Positions 43,588 to 51,355 of a stretch of DNA of 64,000 bases are shown here, piece by piece. The translations under genes were made by a program, and so were the position numbers. The stretch comes from Bacillota bacterium (GTDB taxonomy: Bacteria > Bacillota > Clostridia > Tissierellales > Tissierellaceae): contig JAEWGC010000013.1 of NCBI GenBank assembly GCA_023388495.1, positions 71,828-135,827 of the forward strand, given 5' to 3'. The notes below the pieces were generated by a model that searched no databases, was not told the DNA's origin, and worked only from the letters and a program-made list of their open reading frames with translations. Positions within the stretch are counted from its first letter, which is position 1; every line of letters begins with the position of its first letter.

Positions 43588-43887
43588 ATGGATAAAGAAA
43601 AGAAATTATTAGACAAGAAAATAAATAAGGCAGTTGCATTGTCATATAAACAGGGTGATATAGCACCAAAGGTTATTGCCAAAGGTAGAGGTGCTGCAGC
43701 AGATAATATAGTTGAAAAAGCATTAGAAGAAGGTATAACTATTTATAAAGATGAAAAATTAATCCAAAATCTTATTGGTCTGGAAATAAATCAAGAAATC
43801 CCCGAGGATTTATATGAGGCTGTTGCAGAAATAATTTTTTACATTTATAATCTAGATGTACAAAGAGGAAATAGTCATGGGAAATAA
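43588..43887 (+). CDS. FlhB C-terminal-domain-like protein (YlqH/FlhX type)
   Basis: This 99-residue protein matches the soluble cytoplasmic tail of the flagellar export protein FlhB: AVALSYKQGDIAPKVIAKGRG, then EEGITIYKDEKLIQNLI and EIPEDLYEAVAEIIFYIYNLD. It lacks the four-helix membrane domain. The autocleavage motif NPTH is not present at the place where FlhB has it (here KKINKAVALSY). The related FlhX protein in other bacteria can replace part of cleaved FlhB. It starts four bases after the FliK-like gene, and yraN overlaps its end. Confidence 0.9.
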   Translation: MDKEKKLLDKKINKAVALSYKQGDIAPKVIAKGRGAAADNIVEKALEEGITIYKDEKLIQNLIGLEINQEIPEDLYEAVAEIIFYIYNLDVQRGNSHGK

Positions 43888-44230
43888 TATAGATAAAGGT
43901 AAAAAGGGCGAGTTGCTTGCTAAAGAATATTTAATTTCAAAAGGCTATAGTATTTTAGATATAAATTATAGAAATAAAATAGGAGAAATAGATATAATAG
44001 CCTTAAATAAAGGTATTATAGTATTCGTTGAAGTTAAAACAAGAACAAGCACAAACTTTGGATATGCCTATGAGGCAGTTAATAGAAAAAAACAGGAAAA
44101 GATTATTTATTGCTCTTATTTATATTTAAACCAAAAAAGATTAGTGGATTATCAAATAAGATATGACATAATAGAAGTATATTTGACATCAAATGTTAAA
44201 ATTAATCATATAGAAAATTCTTTTTGTTGA
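43877..44230 (+). CDS. yraN: YraN/UPF0102 family nuclease-like protein
   Basis: The 117-residue PD-(D/E)xK-fold protein has GELLAKEYLISKGYSILDINYRN and the catalytic-type GEIDIIALNKGIIVFVEVKTRT. The biochemical role is unsettled; it often lies beside rnhB and comM. ATG 43877 has AGAGGA seven bases upstream and overlaps the preceding gene by 11 bases. Confidence 0.92.
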   Translation: MGNNIDKGKKGELLAKEYLISKGYSILDINYRNKIGEIDIIALNKGIIVFVEVKTRTSTNFGYAYEAVNRKKQEKIIYCSYLYLNQKRLVDYQIRYDIIEVYLTSNVKINHIENSFC

Positions 44231-44257
44231 TAATTATTGAAAAATTAGAAGTTTTCA

Positions 44258-44275
44258 CTATTACCAGGGTAATAG
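44258..44275. repeat. Palindrome CTATTACC-AG-GGTAATAG upstream of comM
   Basis: CTATTACC (44258-44265) and GGTAATAG (44268-44275) form an exact 8-bp dyad with a two-base centre in the 97-base gap between yraN and comM. It is the shape of a repressor operator. I do not recognise the protein that would bind it. Confidence 0.5.
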
Positions 44276-44327
44276 AGTAAACAATTAATAAACTTAAAGA
44301 TAAACTATATAGAAAAAGGGGTCTATT

Positions 44328-45857
44328 ATGTATTCGAAGATTAATACTTGCGTACTACAGGGATTAAATGGAAATATTGTAGAGGTTGAAACTGACTTAG
44401 CTAGAGGCTTACCAGTATTTAATATTGTTGGTCTTCCAGACACATCTATAAAAGAATCTAAGGAGAGAGTAAGGGCAGCAATAAAAAATAGTGGATATGA
44501 ATTTCCGCTTAGTAGAATTACCATTAATTTGGCACCAGCCCATTTAAAAAAAGAAGGCTCTCAGATGGACTTAGCTATTGCTATAGGTATATTAAAATCT
44601 TCTGGTGTTATAGCAGAGAAAAATATTGATAATACAATTTTTGTTGGGGAACTTTCCTTAGAGGGAAAAATAAATCCCATTCAAGGAGCATTACCAATAA
44701 TTATATCAATGAGAGAGTTAAAAGTTTCCAGATGTATAATTCCATATGATAACAAAGATGAATGTAGTGTTATAGAGGATATGGAAATTATACCTGTAAG
44801 AAGCTTGAATGACGTAGTTGATTTTTTAAATGAAGAAATTCATATAGATCCATATATAAGAGATATATGTTTGTTTGATGATAAAGATAATGAATATATT
44901 TTAGATTTTTCAGATATAAAAGGACAGGCTGGTCTTAAAAGAGCATTGGAAGTAGCTGCTGCTGGAGGACATAACATCCTGATAATAGGCCCTCCTGGAG
45001 CTGGAAAAACCATGGCAGCAAGAAGACTGCCTACAATATTACCTAAACTATCATTTGAAGAGGCAATAGAAGTGACTAAGATTTATAGCATTTCAGGTCT
45101 TTTATCATCTAATTCTTTAATCAAAGAGCGTCCTTTTAGAGCACCACATCATACAGCCTCAGCTGTATCCTTAATCGGTGGTGGAAGAATACCAAAACCT
45201 GGAGAGGTTTCTTTAGCTAATAATGGCGTTTTATTTCTAGATGAGCTACCCGAATTTCCTAAGACTGTACTAGAGGTACTAAGACAACCTTTAGAGGATG
45301 GAACAGTGACTATTTCAAGAGCAAATGCAAGTTTGTCTTATCCAGCAAGGTTTATGTTGATTGCAAGCATGAATCCGTGTCCATGCGGATATTATGGTGA
45401 TCCATTACATGAATGTACATGTTCCCAAGGAAACATTGATAGATATTTAGGAAAGATTAGTAACCCATTATTAGATAGAATTGATATCCATATTGAAGTA
45501 TCTCCTGTAGAATACAATGACTTAAAAGGAGATAGAAAAGAAGAAACATCAGCAACTATTAGGGAAAGAGTTAAAAAAGCTCGAGATATTCAACTTAATC
45601 GCTATAAAGGTCATCAAATATTTAATAATTCACAGATATCTAATAAGGATATAATAAAATTTTGCAAACTAACAAATACTTCAGAAATACTTATGAATCA
45701 AGCTTTTACAAAATATAAATTTAGCGGTAGAACATATAATAAAATATTAAAAGTATCTAGGACTATTGCAGATTTAGATGGAGAAGAAACTATCCAGGAT
45801 AAGCATATTTTGGAAGCTATAAGATATAGGACCTTAGATGGAAAGTACTGGGGGTAG
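44328..45857 (+). CDS. comM: Mg-chelatase-like AAA+ helicase ComM (YifB)
   Basis: ComM is a hexameric helicase that promotes branch migration of transformed DNA. The N-terminal Lon-like domain has GLPVFNIVGLPDTSIKESKERV. The AAA+ core has Walker A GPPGAGKTMAARRLP and FLDELPEF, then a zinc-like CPCGYYGDPLHECTC. It has 509 residues. Together with dprA immediately downstream it gives a DNA-uptake recombination pair, though natural competence is not shown. Confidence 0.95.
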   Translation: MYSKINTCVLQGLNGNIVEVETDLARGLPVFNIVGLPDTSIKESKERVRAAIKNSGYEFPLSRITINLAPAHLKKEGSQMDLAIAIGILKSSGVIAEKNIDNTIFVGELSLEGKINPIQGALPIIISMRELKVSRCIIPYDNKDECSVIEDMEIIPVRSLNDVVDFLNEEIHIDPYIRDICLFDDKDNEYILDFSDIKGQAGLKRALEVAAAGGHNILIIGPPGAGKTMAARRLPTILPKLSFEEAIEVTKIYSISGLLSSNSLIKERPFRAPHHTASAVSLIGGGRIPKPGEVSLANNGVLFLDELPEFPKTVLEVLRQPLEDGTVTISRANASLSYPARFMLIASMNPCPCGYYGDPLHECTCSQGNIDRYLGKISNPLLDRIDIHIEVSPVEYNDLKGDRKEETSATIRERVKKARDIQLNRYKGHQIFNNSQISNKDIIKFCKLTNTSEILMNQAFTKYKFSGRTYNKILKVSRTIADLDGEETIQDKHILEAIRYRTLDGKYWG

Positions 45858-45862
45858 AAAAG

Positions 45863-46957
45863 TTGAATATTACTCAAAGGGATGTACTTATTTGGTTAAG
45901 CAGTTTGGGGATAGGAAGTATTAATATAGGGAAGATTATTGATCATTTTAATGACTTAGTAGAACTATGGGAAACTGATATAGAACAAATTAATTGTAAA
46001 AAAAATTTAAGCAATGTAGCGAAAGAAAAAATTATAAGTAATCGAAACAAAGAATATATAGAAAAATTATTAACTAATATAGAAAAACAAAATATTAATG
46101 TATTAACCATATATGATGAAAATTATCCTACTGGATTAAGATATATTGATGATAATCCAAAAGTGCTTTATGTTAAAGGTAATATAATTCAAGAAGATAG
46201 AATTGCCATAGCCGTAGTAGGCTCTAGAAAGGCAACAGCTTATGGAAAATGGGCTTGTGAGAAATTTACTAAGGAATTAGTCAATTTAGGGACAACGATT
46301 ATTAGTGGGTTAGCTTCAGGTATAGATACGATTGCACATAAAACTGCTATAGACAATGGAGGAAGAACAATTGGAATATTAGGCAATGGTATTGACGTTG
46401 TTTATCCGAAGAAAAACTTGTATTTATATAATGAAGTGGAAAATAATGGAGGAATAGTTTCAGAATTCCCATTAGGTACTCAGCCTTTGGCTTTTAATTT
46501 TCCCCAAAGAAATAGAATAATATCTGGATTATCAATGGGTGTTATAGTAATTGAAGCTCAAGAAAAGTCAGGTTCTTTAATTACTGCCCACCATGCTTTA
46601 GAGCAAGGCAAGGATGTTTTTGCTTTACCTGGTAATATTAATAGTATATTTAGTGGTGGAACAAATAAACTAATAAAAGATGGAGCTAAGCCACTTTTAG
46701 AAATTGAAGATGTAATTGAAGAGATATACGAACTTAAAGAAAAAATAATATTGAGTAAAAAAATGAGTATTGATTATTCAAATTATAGTGAAACAGAAAT
46801 TAAAGTAATTAAATTATTAGAAGAAGGTCCTGCTCATTCTGATACTATCGTATATAAAACAGGTATAGATGTAGTTACTTTAAATAGCGTATTGACGATT
46901 TTAGAATTAAAGGGTTCTATTAAAGAATTATCAAATAGAACATTTACTATTGTTTAG
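45863..46957 (+). CDS. dprA: DNA-processing protein DprA
   Basis: DprA protects incoming single-stranded DNA and loads RecA. The Rossmann core contains AVVGSRKATAYGKWACEKF, ISGLASGIDTIAHKTAI, GILGNGIDVVYPKKN and FPQRNRIISGLS. A C-terminal winged-helix (about residues 300-364) follows. It has 364 residues. The TTG start with GGGGGT upstream leaves only five bases to comM. Confidence 0.95.
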   Translation: MNITQRDVLIWLSSLGIGSINIGKIIDHFNDLVELWETDIEQINCKKNLSNVAKEKIISNRNKEYIEKLLTNIEKQNINVLTIYDENYPTGLRYIDDNPKVLYVKGNIIQEDRIAIAVVGSRKATAYGKWACEKFTKELVNLGTTIISGLASGIDTIAHKTAIDNGGRTIGILGNGIDVVYPKKNLYLYNEVENNGGIVSEFPLGTQPLAFNFPQRNRIISGLSMGVIVIEAQEKSGSLITAHHALEQGKDVFALPGNINSIFSGGTNKLIKDGAKPLLEIEDVIEEIYELKEKIILSKKMSIDYSNYSETEIKVIKLLEEGPAHSDTIVYKTGIDVVTLNSVLTILELKGSIKELSNRTFTIV

Positions 46958-46981
46958 ATTCATTTAGCGGAGGTGTATATA

Positions 46982-49066
46982 TTGCAAAAAAACTTAGTAA
47001 TAGTTGAGTCCCCAGCTAAAGCAAAAACTATCGAAAGATTTTTAGGAAAAAGCTACAAGGTTGTGGCTTCTGTAGGACATATAAGGGATTTACCAAAGAG
47101 TAGTTTGGGAATAGATATAGATAAAGACTTTGAACCTAAATATATAACAATTAGGGGCAAAGGTCCTGTAATTAAGGAATTAAAAGATTTAGCAAAAAAA
47201 TCAAAAAAAATATTTCTTGCTACGGACCCTGATAGAGAAGGTGAAGCGATTTCTTGGCATTTGGCTCATATTTTAGGCATAAATGAGAATGAAAAAGTAA
47301 GGGTAGAATTTAATGAAATAACTAAAGATGCTATCACTAATGCAATTAAGAAACCAAGAGCAATAGACTTAAGCCTGGTGGATGCACAACAAGCTAGAAG
47401 GATATTAGACAGACTTGTTGGTTATAAAATCAGTCCTTTATTGTGGCGAAAAATTAGAAAAGGTCTAAGCGCCGGTAGAGTACAGTCTGTTGCTGTTAAA
47501 TTAATCTGTGATAGGGAAAATGAAATTGAAAACTTTATTCCGGAAGAATATTGGAGCATAAAAGCAAAGTTAGAAAAGGATAAGGAAAAGTTTGAAGCCA
47601 ACTTTTATGGACAAAATATAAATGGCAAGGAAACAAAAATTGAATTAAAGACTAAATTAGATGTTGACAATATATTAAATAAAATTGATAATAATAACTT
47701 TATTGTACAAAATATAAAATCAGGAACAAAAAAAAGAAACCCCTATCCTCCGTACACTACAAGTACATTGCAACAGGATGCTTCTAAAAAATTAGGGTTT
47801 ACTACTAAAAAAACAATGATGGTAGCTCAACAACTATATGAAGGAATAGACATTAAAGGAGAAGGATCAGTAGGTTTAATTACCTATATGAGAACTGATT
47901 CTACAAGGATCTCAAAGGAAGCTATTGAAGGAGCTACTTTATTTATCAAGGAAAACTTTGGAGATAAATATACAGATGGAGGAAGAGATTATACAAATAA
48001 ATCTAAAAAGGATTCACAAGATGCCCATGAGGGAATTAGACCTACTAGTATTATTAGAACCCCTATTTTGATTAAGGATTCTCTAACACAAGATCAATTT
48101 AAGCTATATAAAATGATTTGGGAAAGGTTTTTAGGTTCACAAATGGTACCTGCTCTCTATAATACAATTTCAGTCACAATAGATAGCAATAACATCTTGT
48201 TCAAGGCAAGCGGCTCAAAATTAATGTTCGATGGTTTTCTGAAAATTTATACCACAAGTGATGAAGAAGAAAAAGATATGCAAATTCCATTACTAAACAT
48301 AGGTGACAAATTGAAGGTAAAGGGAATTGACCCTAATCAACATTTTACTCAACCACCAGCTAGATATACTGAAGCATCACTTATTAAAACACTAGAAGAA
48401 TTAGGAATAGGTAGACCAAGTACATTTGCCCCTACTATAGCAACTATATTAGCAAGGAATTACGTAGTTCTAGATAAGAAATCTTTTTCGCCTACAGAGC
48501 TAGGAATATTAGTTAATGACTTGTTAATAGAGTATTTTAGAGATATTGTAAATGAAGAATTTACAGCCGAGCTAGAAGAAAAGCTAGATGAGATTGCAGA
48601 AGGAGATTTAGCCTGGGTGAAGGTTGTTGAAAGATTCTATAAAGATTTTGAACTATTTCTTAAAAAAGCTGAAGAAGAAATCAAAGAGATTGAAATAGAA
48701 GATGAAATCTCTGATGTGATTTGTGAAAAATGTGGTAAAAACATGGTAATTAAACATGGTAGATTTGGAAAATTCTTAGCATGTCCAGGTTATCCAGAGT
48801 GTAAAAATACTAAGGCTATTGTTGATGAGCTTAATGTTAAATGTCCTAAATGTGATGGGAACTTAGTAAAGAGGAGATCAAAAAAAGGTAGAATTTTTTA
48901 TGGATGTAGCAACTATCCTAATTGTGATTTTGTTTCATGGGACGAACCAGTGGAAGAGAAATGTCCTCAGTGCAAGGGTATTATGGTAGTAAAAAGAAGT
49001 AAAAAAGATAATACAATTAAATGCATAAATAAAGACTGTGGATATATAGATGTCAAAAAAGTATAA
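46982..49066 (+). CDS. topA: DNA topoisomerase I (type IA)
   Basis: It relaxes negative supercoils. The TOPRIM domain has VESPAKAKTIERFLG and DPDREGEAISWHL. The active-site tyrosine is in YMRTDSTRIS. Three C-terminal zinc ribbons begin CEKCGKNM, CPKCDGNL and CPQCKGIM. It has 694 residues. TTG 46982 with GCGGAGGTG at the right distance is preferred over the GTG (46973) inside that site. trmFO, xerC and hslUV, which follow in B. subtilis, are missing. Confidence 0.96.
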   Translation: MQKNLVIVESPAKAKTIERFLGKSYKVVASVGHIRDLPKSSLGIDIDKDFEPKYITIRGKGPVIKELKDLAKKSKKIFLATDPDREGEAISWHLAHILGINENEKVRVEFNEITKDAITNAIKKPRAIDLSLVDAQQARRILDRLVGYKISPLLWRKIRKGLSAGRVQSVAVKLICDRENEIENFIPEEYWSIKAKLEKDKEKFEANFYGQNINGKETKIELKTKLDVDNILNKIDNNNFIVQNIKSGTKKRNPYPPYTTSTLQQDASKKLGFTTKKTMMVAQQLYEGIDIKGEGSVGLITYMRTDSTRISKEAIEGATLFIKENFGDKYTDGGRDYTNKSKKDSQDAHEGIRPTSIIRTPILIKDSLTQDQFKLYKMIWERFLGSQMVPALYNTISVTIDSNNILFKASGSKLMFDGFLKIYTTSDEEEKDMQIPLLNIGDKLKVKGIDPNQHFTQPPARYTEASLIKTLEELGIGRPSTFAPTIATILARNYVVLDKKSFSPTELGILVNDLLIEYFRDIVNEEFTAELEEKLDEIAEGDLAWVKVVERFYKDFELFLKKAEEEIKEIEIEDEISDVICEKCGKNMVIKHGRFGKFLACPGYPECKNTKAIVDELNVKCPKCDGNLVKRRSKKGRIFYGCSNYPNCDFVSWDEPVEEKCPQCKGIMVVKRSKKDNTIKCINKDCGYIDVKKV

Positions 49067-49074
49067 ATAATTAA

Positions 49075-49110
49075 AATTTTCTGTACAATCTTATTTTTTT
49101 GTAGTACAAT
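49075..49110 (+). promoter_or_regulatory. codY promoter with a candidate CodY box
   Basis: AATTTTCTGTACAAT (49075-49089) matches 12 of 15 positions of the CodY box AATTTTCWGAAAATT. It overlaps a possible -35 TGTACA (49082-49087), which is 17 bases from -10 TACAAT (49105-49110). An alternative promoter is TTGTAG (49099-49104) with TTAAAT (49122-49127). The arrangement suggests that CodY represses its own gene. Confidence 0.55.
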
Positions 49111-49201
49111 TATATATGTAATTAAATGAAAACAGAAAAAGATTAATATAAGATTTCATAGGAAATAAATTGAGTTTATTTTAACAAGGAGGATTTACTA
49201 T

Positions 49202-49981
49202 ATGGAAAGTTTATTACAAAGAACTAGGAAATTAAATAAAACACTACAGGGATATGGTTCTAAACCAGTATCTTTTTCAGATTTAAGCGAAATACTAAGC
49301 AATATACTTGATGCAAATGTATATATAGCTAGTACTAGTGGGAAAGTTTTAGGTTATGAATTATCAGCAGGATTTGATTGTGATATAGTTCAAGCTGAAA
49401 TAGTTAAAGAAAAGCGATTCCCTAAAAAATATAATGAGGAATTATTAAGATACAATGAAACCAATGAAAATATGAAAGAAGTTCATGATTGTGTTTTTGA
49501 CCAAGTATCAGAATGTCCTTATCCTGATAAGATAGCAACTGTTATACCAATAAACAGTGTCGGAAAGAGGCTAGGGACCGTAGTTTTAGCCCGATTTGGA
49601 AAAGAATTTACTGAAGATGATCTTGTATTGGCAGAATATAGTGCAACAATTGTAGGTATGGAAATATTAAGAGCCAAATCCGAAGAAATAGAAGAAGAGG
49701 CAAGAAAAAAATCTATTGTGCAAATGGCTATAGGTACCCTCTCTTACTCTGAATTAGAGGCAATGGAACATATTTTTAGTGAGCTAGAAGGCAATGAAGG
49801 GTTACTCGTTGCAAGTAAGATTGCTGATAGAGTTGGTATAACAAGATCTGTTATTGTAAATGCTTTGAGAAAATTTGAAAGCGCTGGAGTTATTGAATCC
49901 CGATCTTTAGGGATGAAAGGAACCCATATAAAAATTTTAAATGATAAGTTAATAGAAGAACTTCTAAAATCAAAAGAATAG
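49202..49981 (+). CDS. codY: GTP/branched-chain amino acid-sensing repressor CodY
   Basis: CodY represses nutrient-scavenging, motility and virulence genes when GTP and branched-chain amino acids are plentiful. The N-terminal GAF domain (about residues 1-155) has the start LLQRTRKLNKTLQ. The C-terminal winged helix shows ASKIADRVGITRSVIVNAL and GTHIKILNDKL. It has 259 residues. AAGGAGGA precedes the ATG. It directly precedes the flagellar operon, as in B. subtilis, where CodY represses that operon. Confidence 0.97.
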   Translation: MESLLQRTRKLNKTLQGYGSKPVSFSDLSEILSNILDANVYIASTSGKVLGYELSAGFDCDIVQAEIVKEKRFPKKYNEELLRYNETNENMKEVHDCVFDQVSECPYPDKIATVIPINSVGKRLGTVVLARFGKEFTEDDLVLAEYSATIVGMEILRAKSEEIEEEARKKSIVQMAIGTLSYSELEAMEHIFSELEGNEGLLVASKIADRVGITRSVIVNALRKFESAGVIESRSLGMKGTHIKILNDKLIEELLKSKE

Positions 49982-50003
49982 TAATTATACTATTCTTTTT
50001 TTA
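49972..50003 (+). terminator. Intrinsic terminator after codY
   Basis: AAAAGAATAGTA (49972-49983) pairs with TACTATTCTTTT (49988-49999) around ATTA with further T residues. It overlaps the codY stop codon and separates codY from the flagellar operon. Confidence 0.85.
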
Positions 50004-50107
50004 TGGGACTTTAGTGCGAATTTGATAAATCAAGGGAAAATCAAGTGTTCGGGGTTGCATTAATAAAACAAAATGTATAGAATTAATAAGAGATAATTTA
50101 TCTTTTT

Positions 50108-50137
50108 TTGTAGAAATGTATCACAATATAGTATAAA
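50108..50137 (+). promoter_or_regulatory. Candidate sigma-A promoter of the flagellar operon
   Basis: TTGTAG (50108-50113) and TATAAA (50132-50137) are spaced by 18 bases in the 181-base gap before flgB. I see no sigma-D consensus (TAAA with GCCGATAT). GGTTTTCTAAAAATA (50155-50169) matches 11 of 15 CodY-box positions, which is weak in such AT-rich DNA. Confidence 0.45.
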
Positions 50138-50184
50138 ATAAGAAATTATAGATTGGTTTTCTAAAAATAAAAGGGTGTGATTTA

Positions 50185-50586
50185 ATGTTAAATAGTATTT
50201 ATAAGAATATTGATTTTTACAAGAAAGCTTTAGATGGAACTTGGGAACGACATAAGACTATAGCTCATAATATTGCTAATGAAAACACTCCCAATTATAA
50301 AAGAAAAGTAGTTTCTTTTGAAGATCAGTTGAGACAAGCTATAGATACAAATAAGGTTTCACTAAGAAAAACCCATGAAAAACATATAGGGGTAGGGAAA
50401 AAAAGTTTTGCTCCTAAGATTGTAGAAGACAAGTCTACATCTTATAGATTAGATGGAAATAATGTAAACATTGATACAGAAACAGCTGACTTAGCTAAAA
50501 ATACTATTATGTATGATGCTTTAATTAAGCAAATAACAGGTGAGTTCGATAAGATAAAAAATGTCATTACTGAAGGGAGTAAATAA
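50185..50586 (+). CDS. flgB: Flagellar basal body rod protein FlgB
   Basis: It is a proximal rod subunit, exported by the flagellar type III apparatus. It has 133 residues. The N-terminal rod signature KTIAHNIANENTPNYKRK is followed by a coiled segment and the C-terminal TADLAKNTIMYDALIKQI. It is the first gene of the flagellar run and starts after a GGGTGTG site. Confidence 0.95.
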   Translation: MLNSIYKNIDFYKKALDGTWERHKTIAHNIANENTPNYKRKVVSFEDQLRQAIDTNKVSLRKTHEKHIGVGKKSFAPKIVEDKSTSYRLDGNNVNIDTETADLAKNTIMYDALIKQITGEFDKIKNVITEGSK

Positions 50587-50588
50587 TT

Positions 50589-51029
50589 ATGAGCATTTTT
50601 AACTCTATAAATATATCAGCAACAGCATTGACTGCTGAGAAGACAAGAATTGATATTATCGCTAAGAATATGGCTAATGTAAATACTACACGAAGCACAG
50701 GTGGTATGCCATATAGAAGACAAATGGCTATTTTTGAAGAAAATAAATCAACTGCCTTTTCAGAATATCTAAGCAAATATACTAATAAGTCTGAAGGAAA
50801 AGGTGTTAAAATTAGTAAAATAGTTGAGGATGAATCACCTTTTAAGCTTGTATACGAACCGGGTCATCCTGATGCTGATGAAAATGGTTATGTAAAAATG
50901 CCAAATGTTGACACTATAAAAGAAATGGTCGATCTAATTAGCGCACAACGTTCCTATGATGCTAATATAACAGCAATGAACGCATCTAAGTCAATACTTA
51001 TGAAAGCCTTAGAAATTGGTAGGAGGTAA
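50589..51029 (+). CDS. flgC: Flagellar basal body rod protein FlgC
   Basis: It is a 146-residue rod subunit with the N-terminal ISATALTAEKTRIDIIAKNMANVNTTR (about residues 9-35) and the C-terminal VDTIKEMVDLISAQRSYDANITAMNASK. Both ends form the coiled coil shared by rod, hook and hook-associated proteins. It begins three bases after flgB. Confidence 0.96.
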   Translation: MSIFNSINISATALTAEKTRIDIIAKNMANVNTTRSTGGMPYRRQMAIFEENKSTAFSEYLSKYTNKSEGKGVKISKIVEDESPFKLVYEPGHPDADENGYVKMPNVDTIKEMVDLISAQRSYDANITAMNASKSILMKALEIGRR

Positions 51030-51034
51030 AGTAT

Positions 51035-51331
51035 ATGAATATAAGTAAAATAGGTGGGTATAAGAATCTTATAGATCTGAACGATAATAAACCAGTTAAC
51101 GCTAAAGATAAAAATAACTTTAGTAGTTTATTAAACGATGCATTGAAGCAGGTTAATCAACTACAAATTGATAGTGAAGAATATAAAAATATGTTGACCG
51201 TAGGAGAGGTTGATAATCTTCATGATGTAACAATAGCTGCAGAAAAAGCTAATGTTTCTCTACAAATTACTATGAGTATAAGAAATAAAGTTGTAGAGGC
51301 TTATAAAGAAATTATGAGAATTCAAATTTAG
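51035..51331 (+). CDS. fliE: Flagellar hook-basal body complex protein FliE
   Basis: FliE joins the MS ring to the rod. It has 98 residues with FSSLLNDALKQVNQLQIDSE and the C-terminal VTIAAEKANVSLQITMSIRNKVVEAYKEIMRIQ. AGGAGG precedes the ATG. It follows flgC by five bases. Confidence 0.95.
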   Translation: MNISKIGGYKNLIDLNDNKPVNAKDKNNFSSLLNDALKQVNQLQIDSEEYKNMLTVGEVDNLHDVTIAAEKANVSLQITMSIRNKVVEAYKEIMRIQI

Positions 51332-51355
51332 AATCAATAGGGAAGAGGTGCAAAG

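Noticed and set aside
50040..50070. GGGGTTGCAT resembling a sigma-54 -12 element upstream of flgB
   Set aside because: No GG element lies at the required distance upstream, so the -24/-12 pair is not formed.
50004..50184. Sigma-D (SigD/FliA) promoter before flgB
   Set aside because: No TAAA plus GCCGATAT-like pair with proper spacing was found; a sigma-A-like pair fits better.
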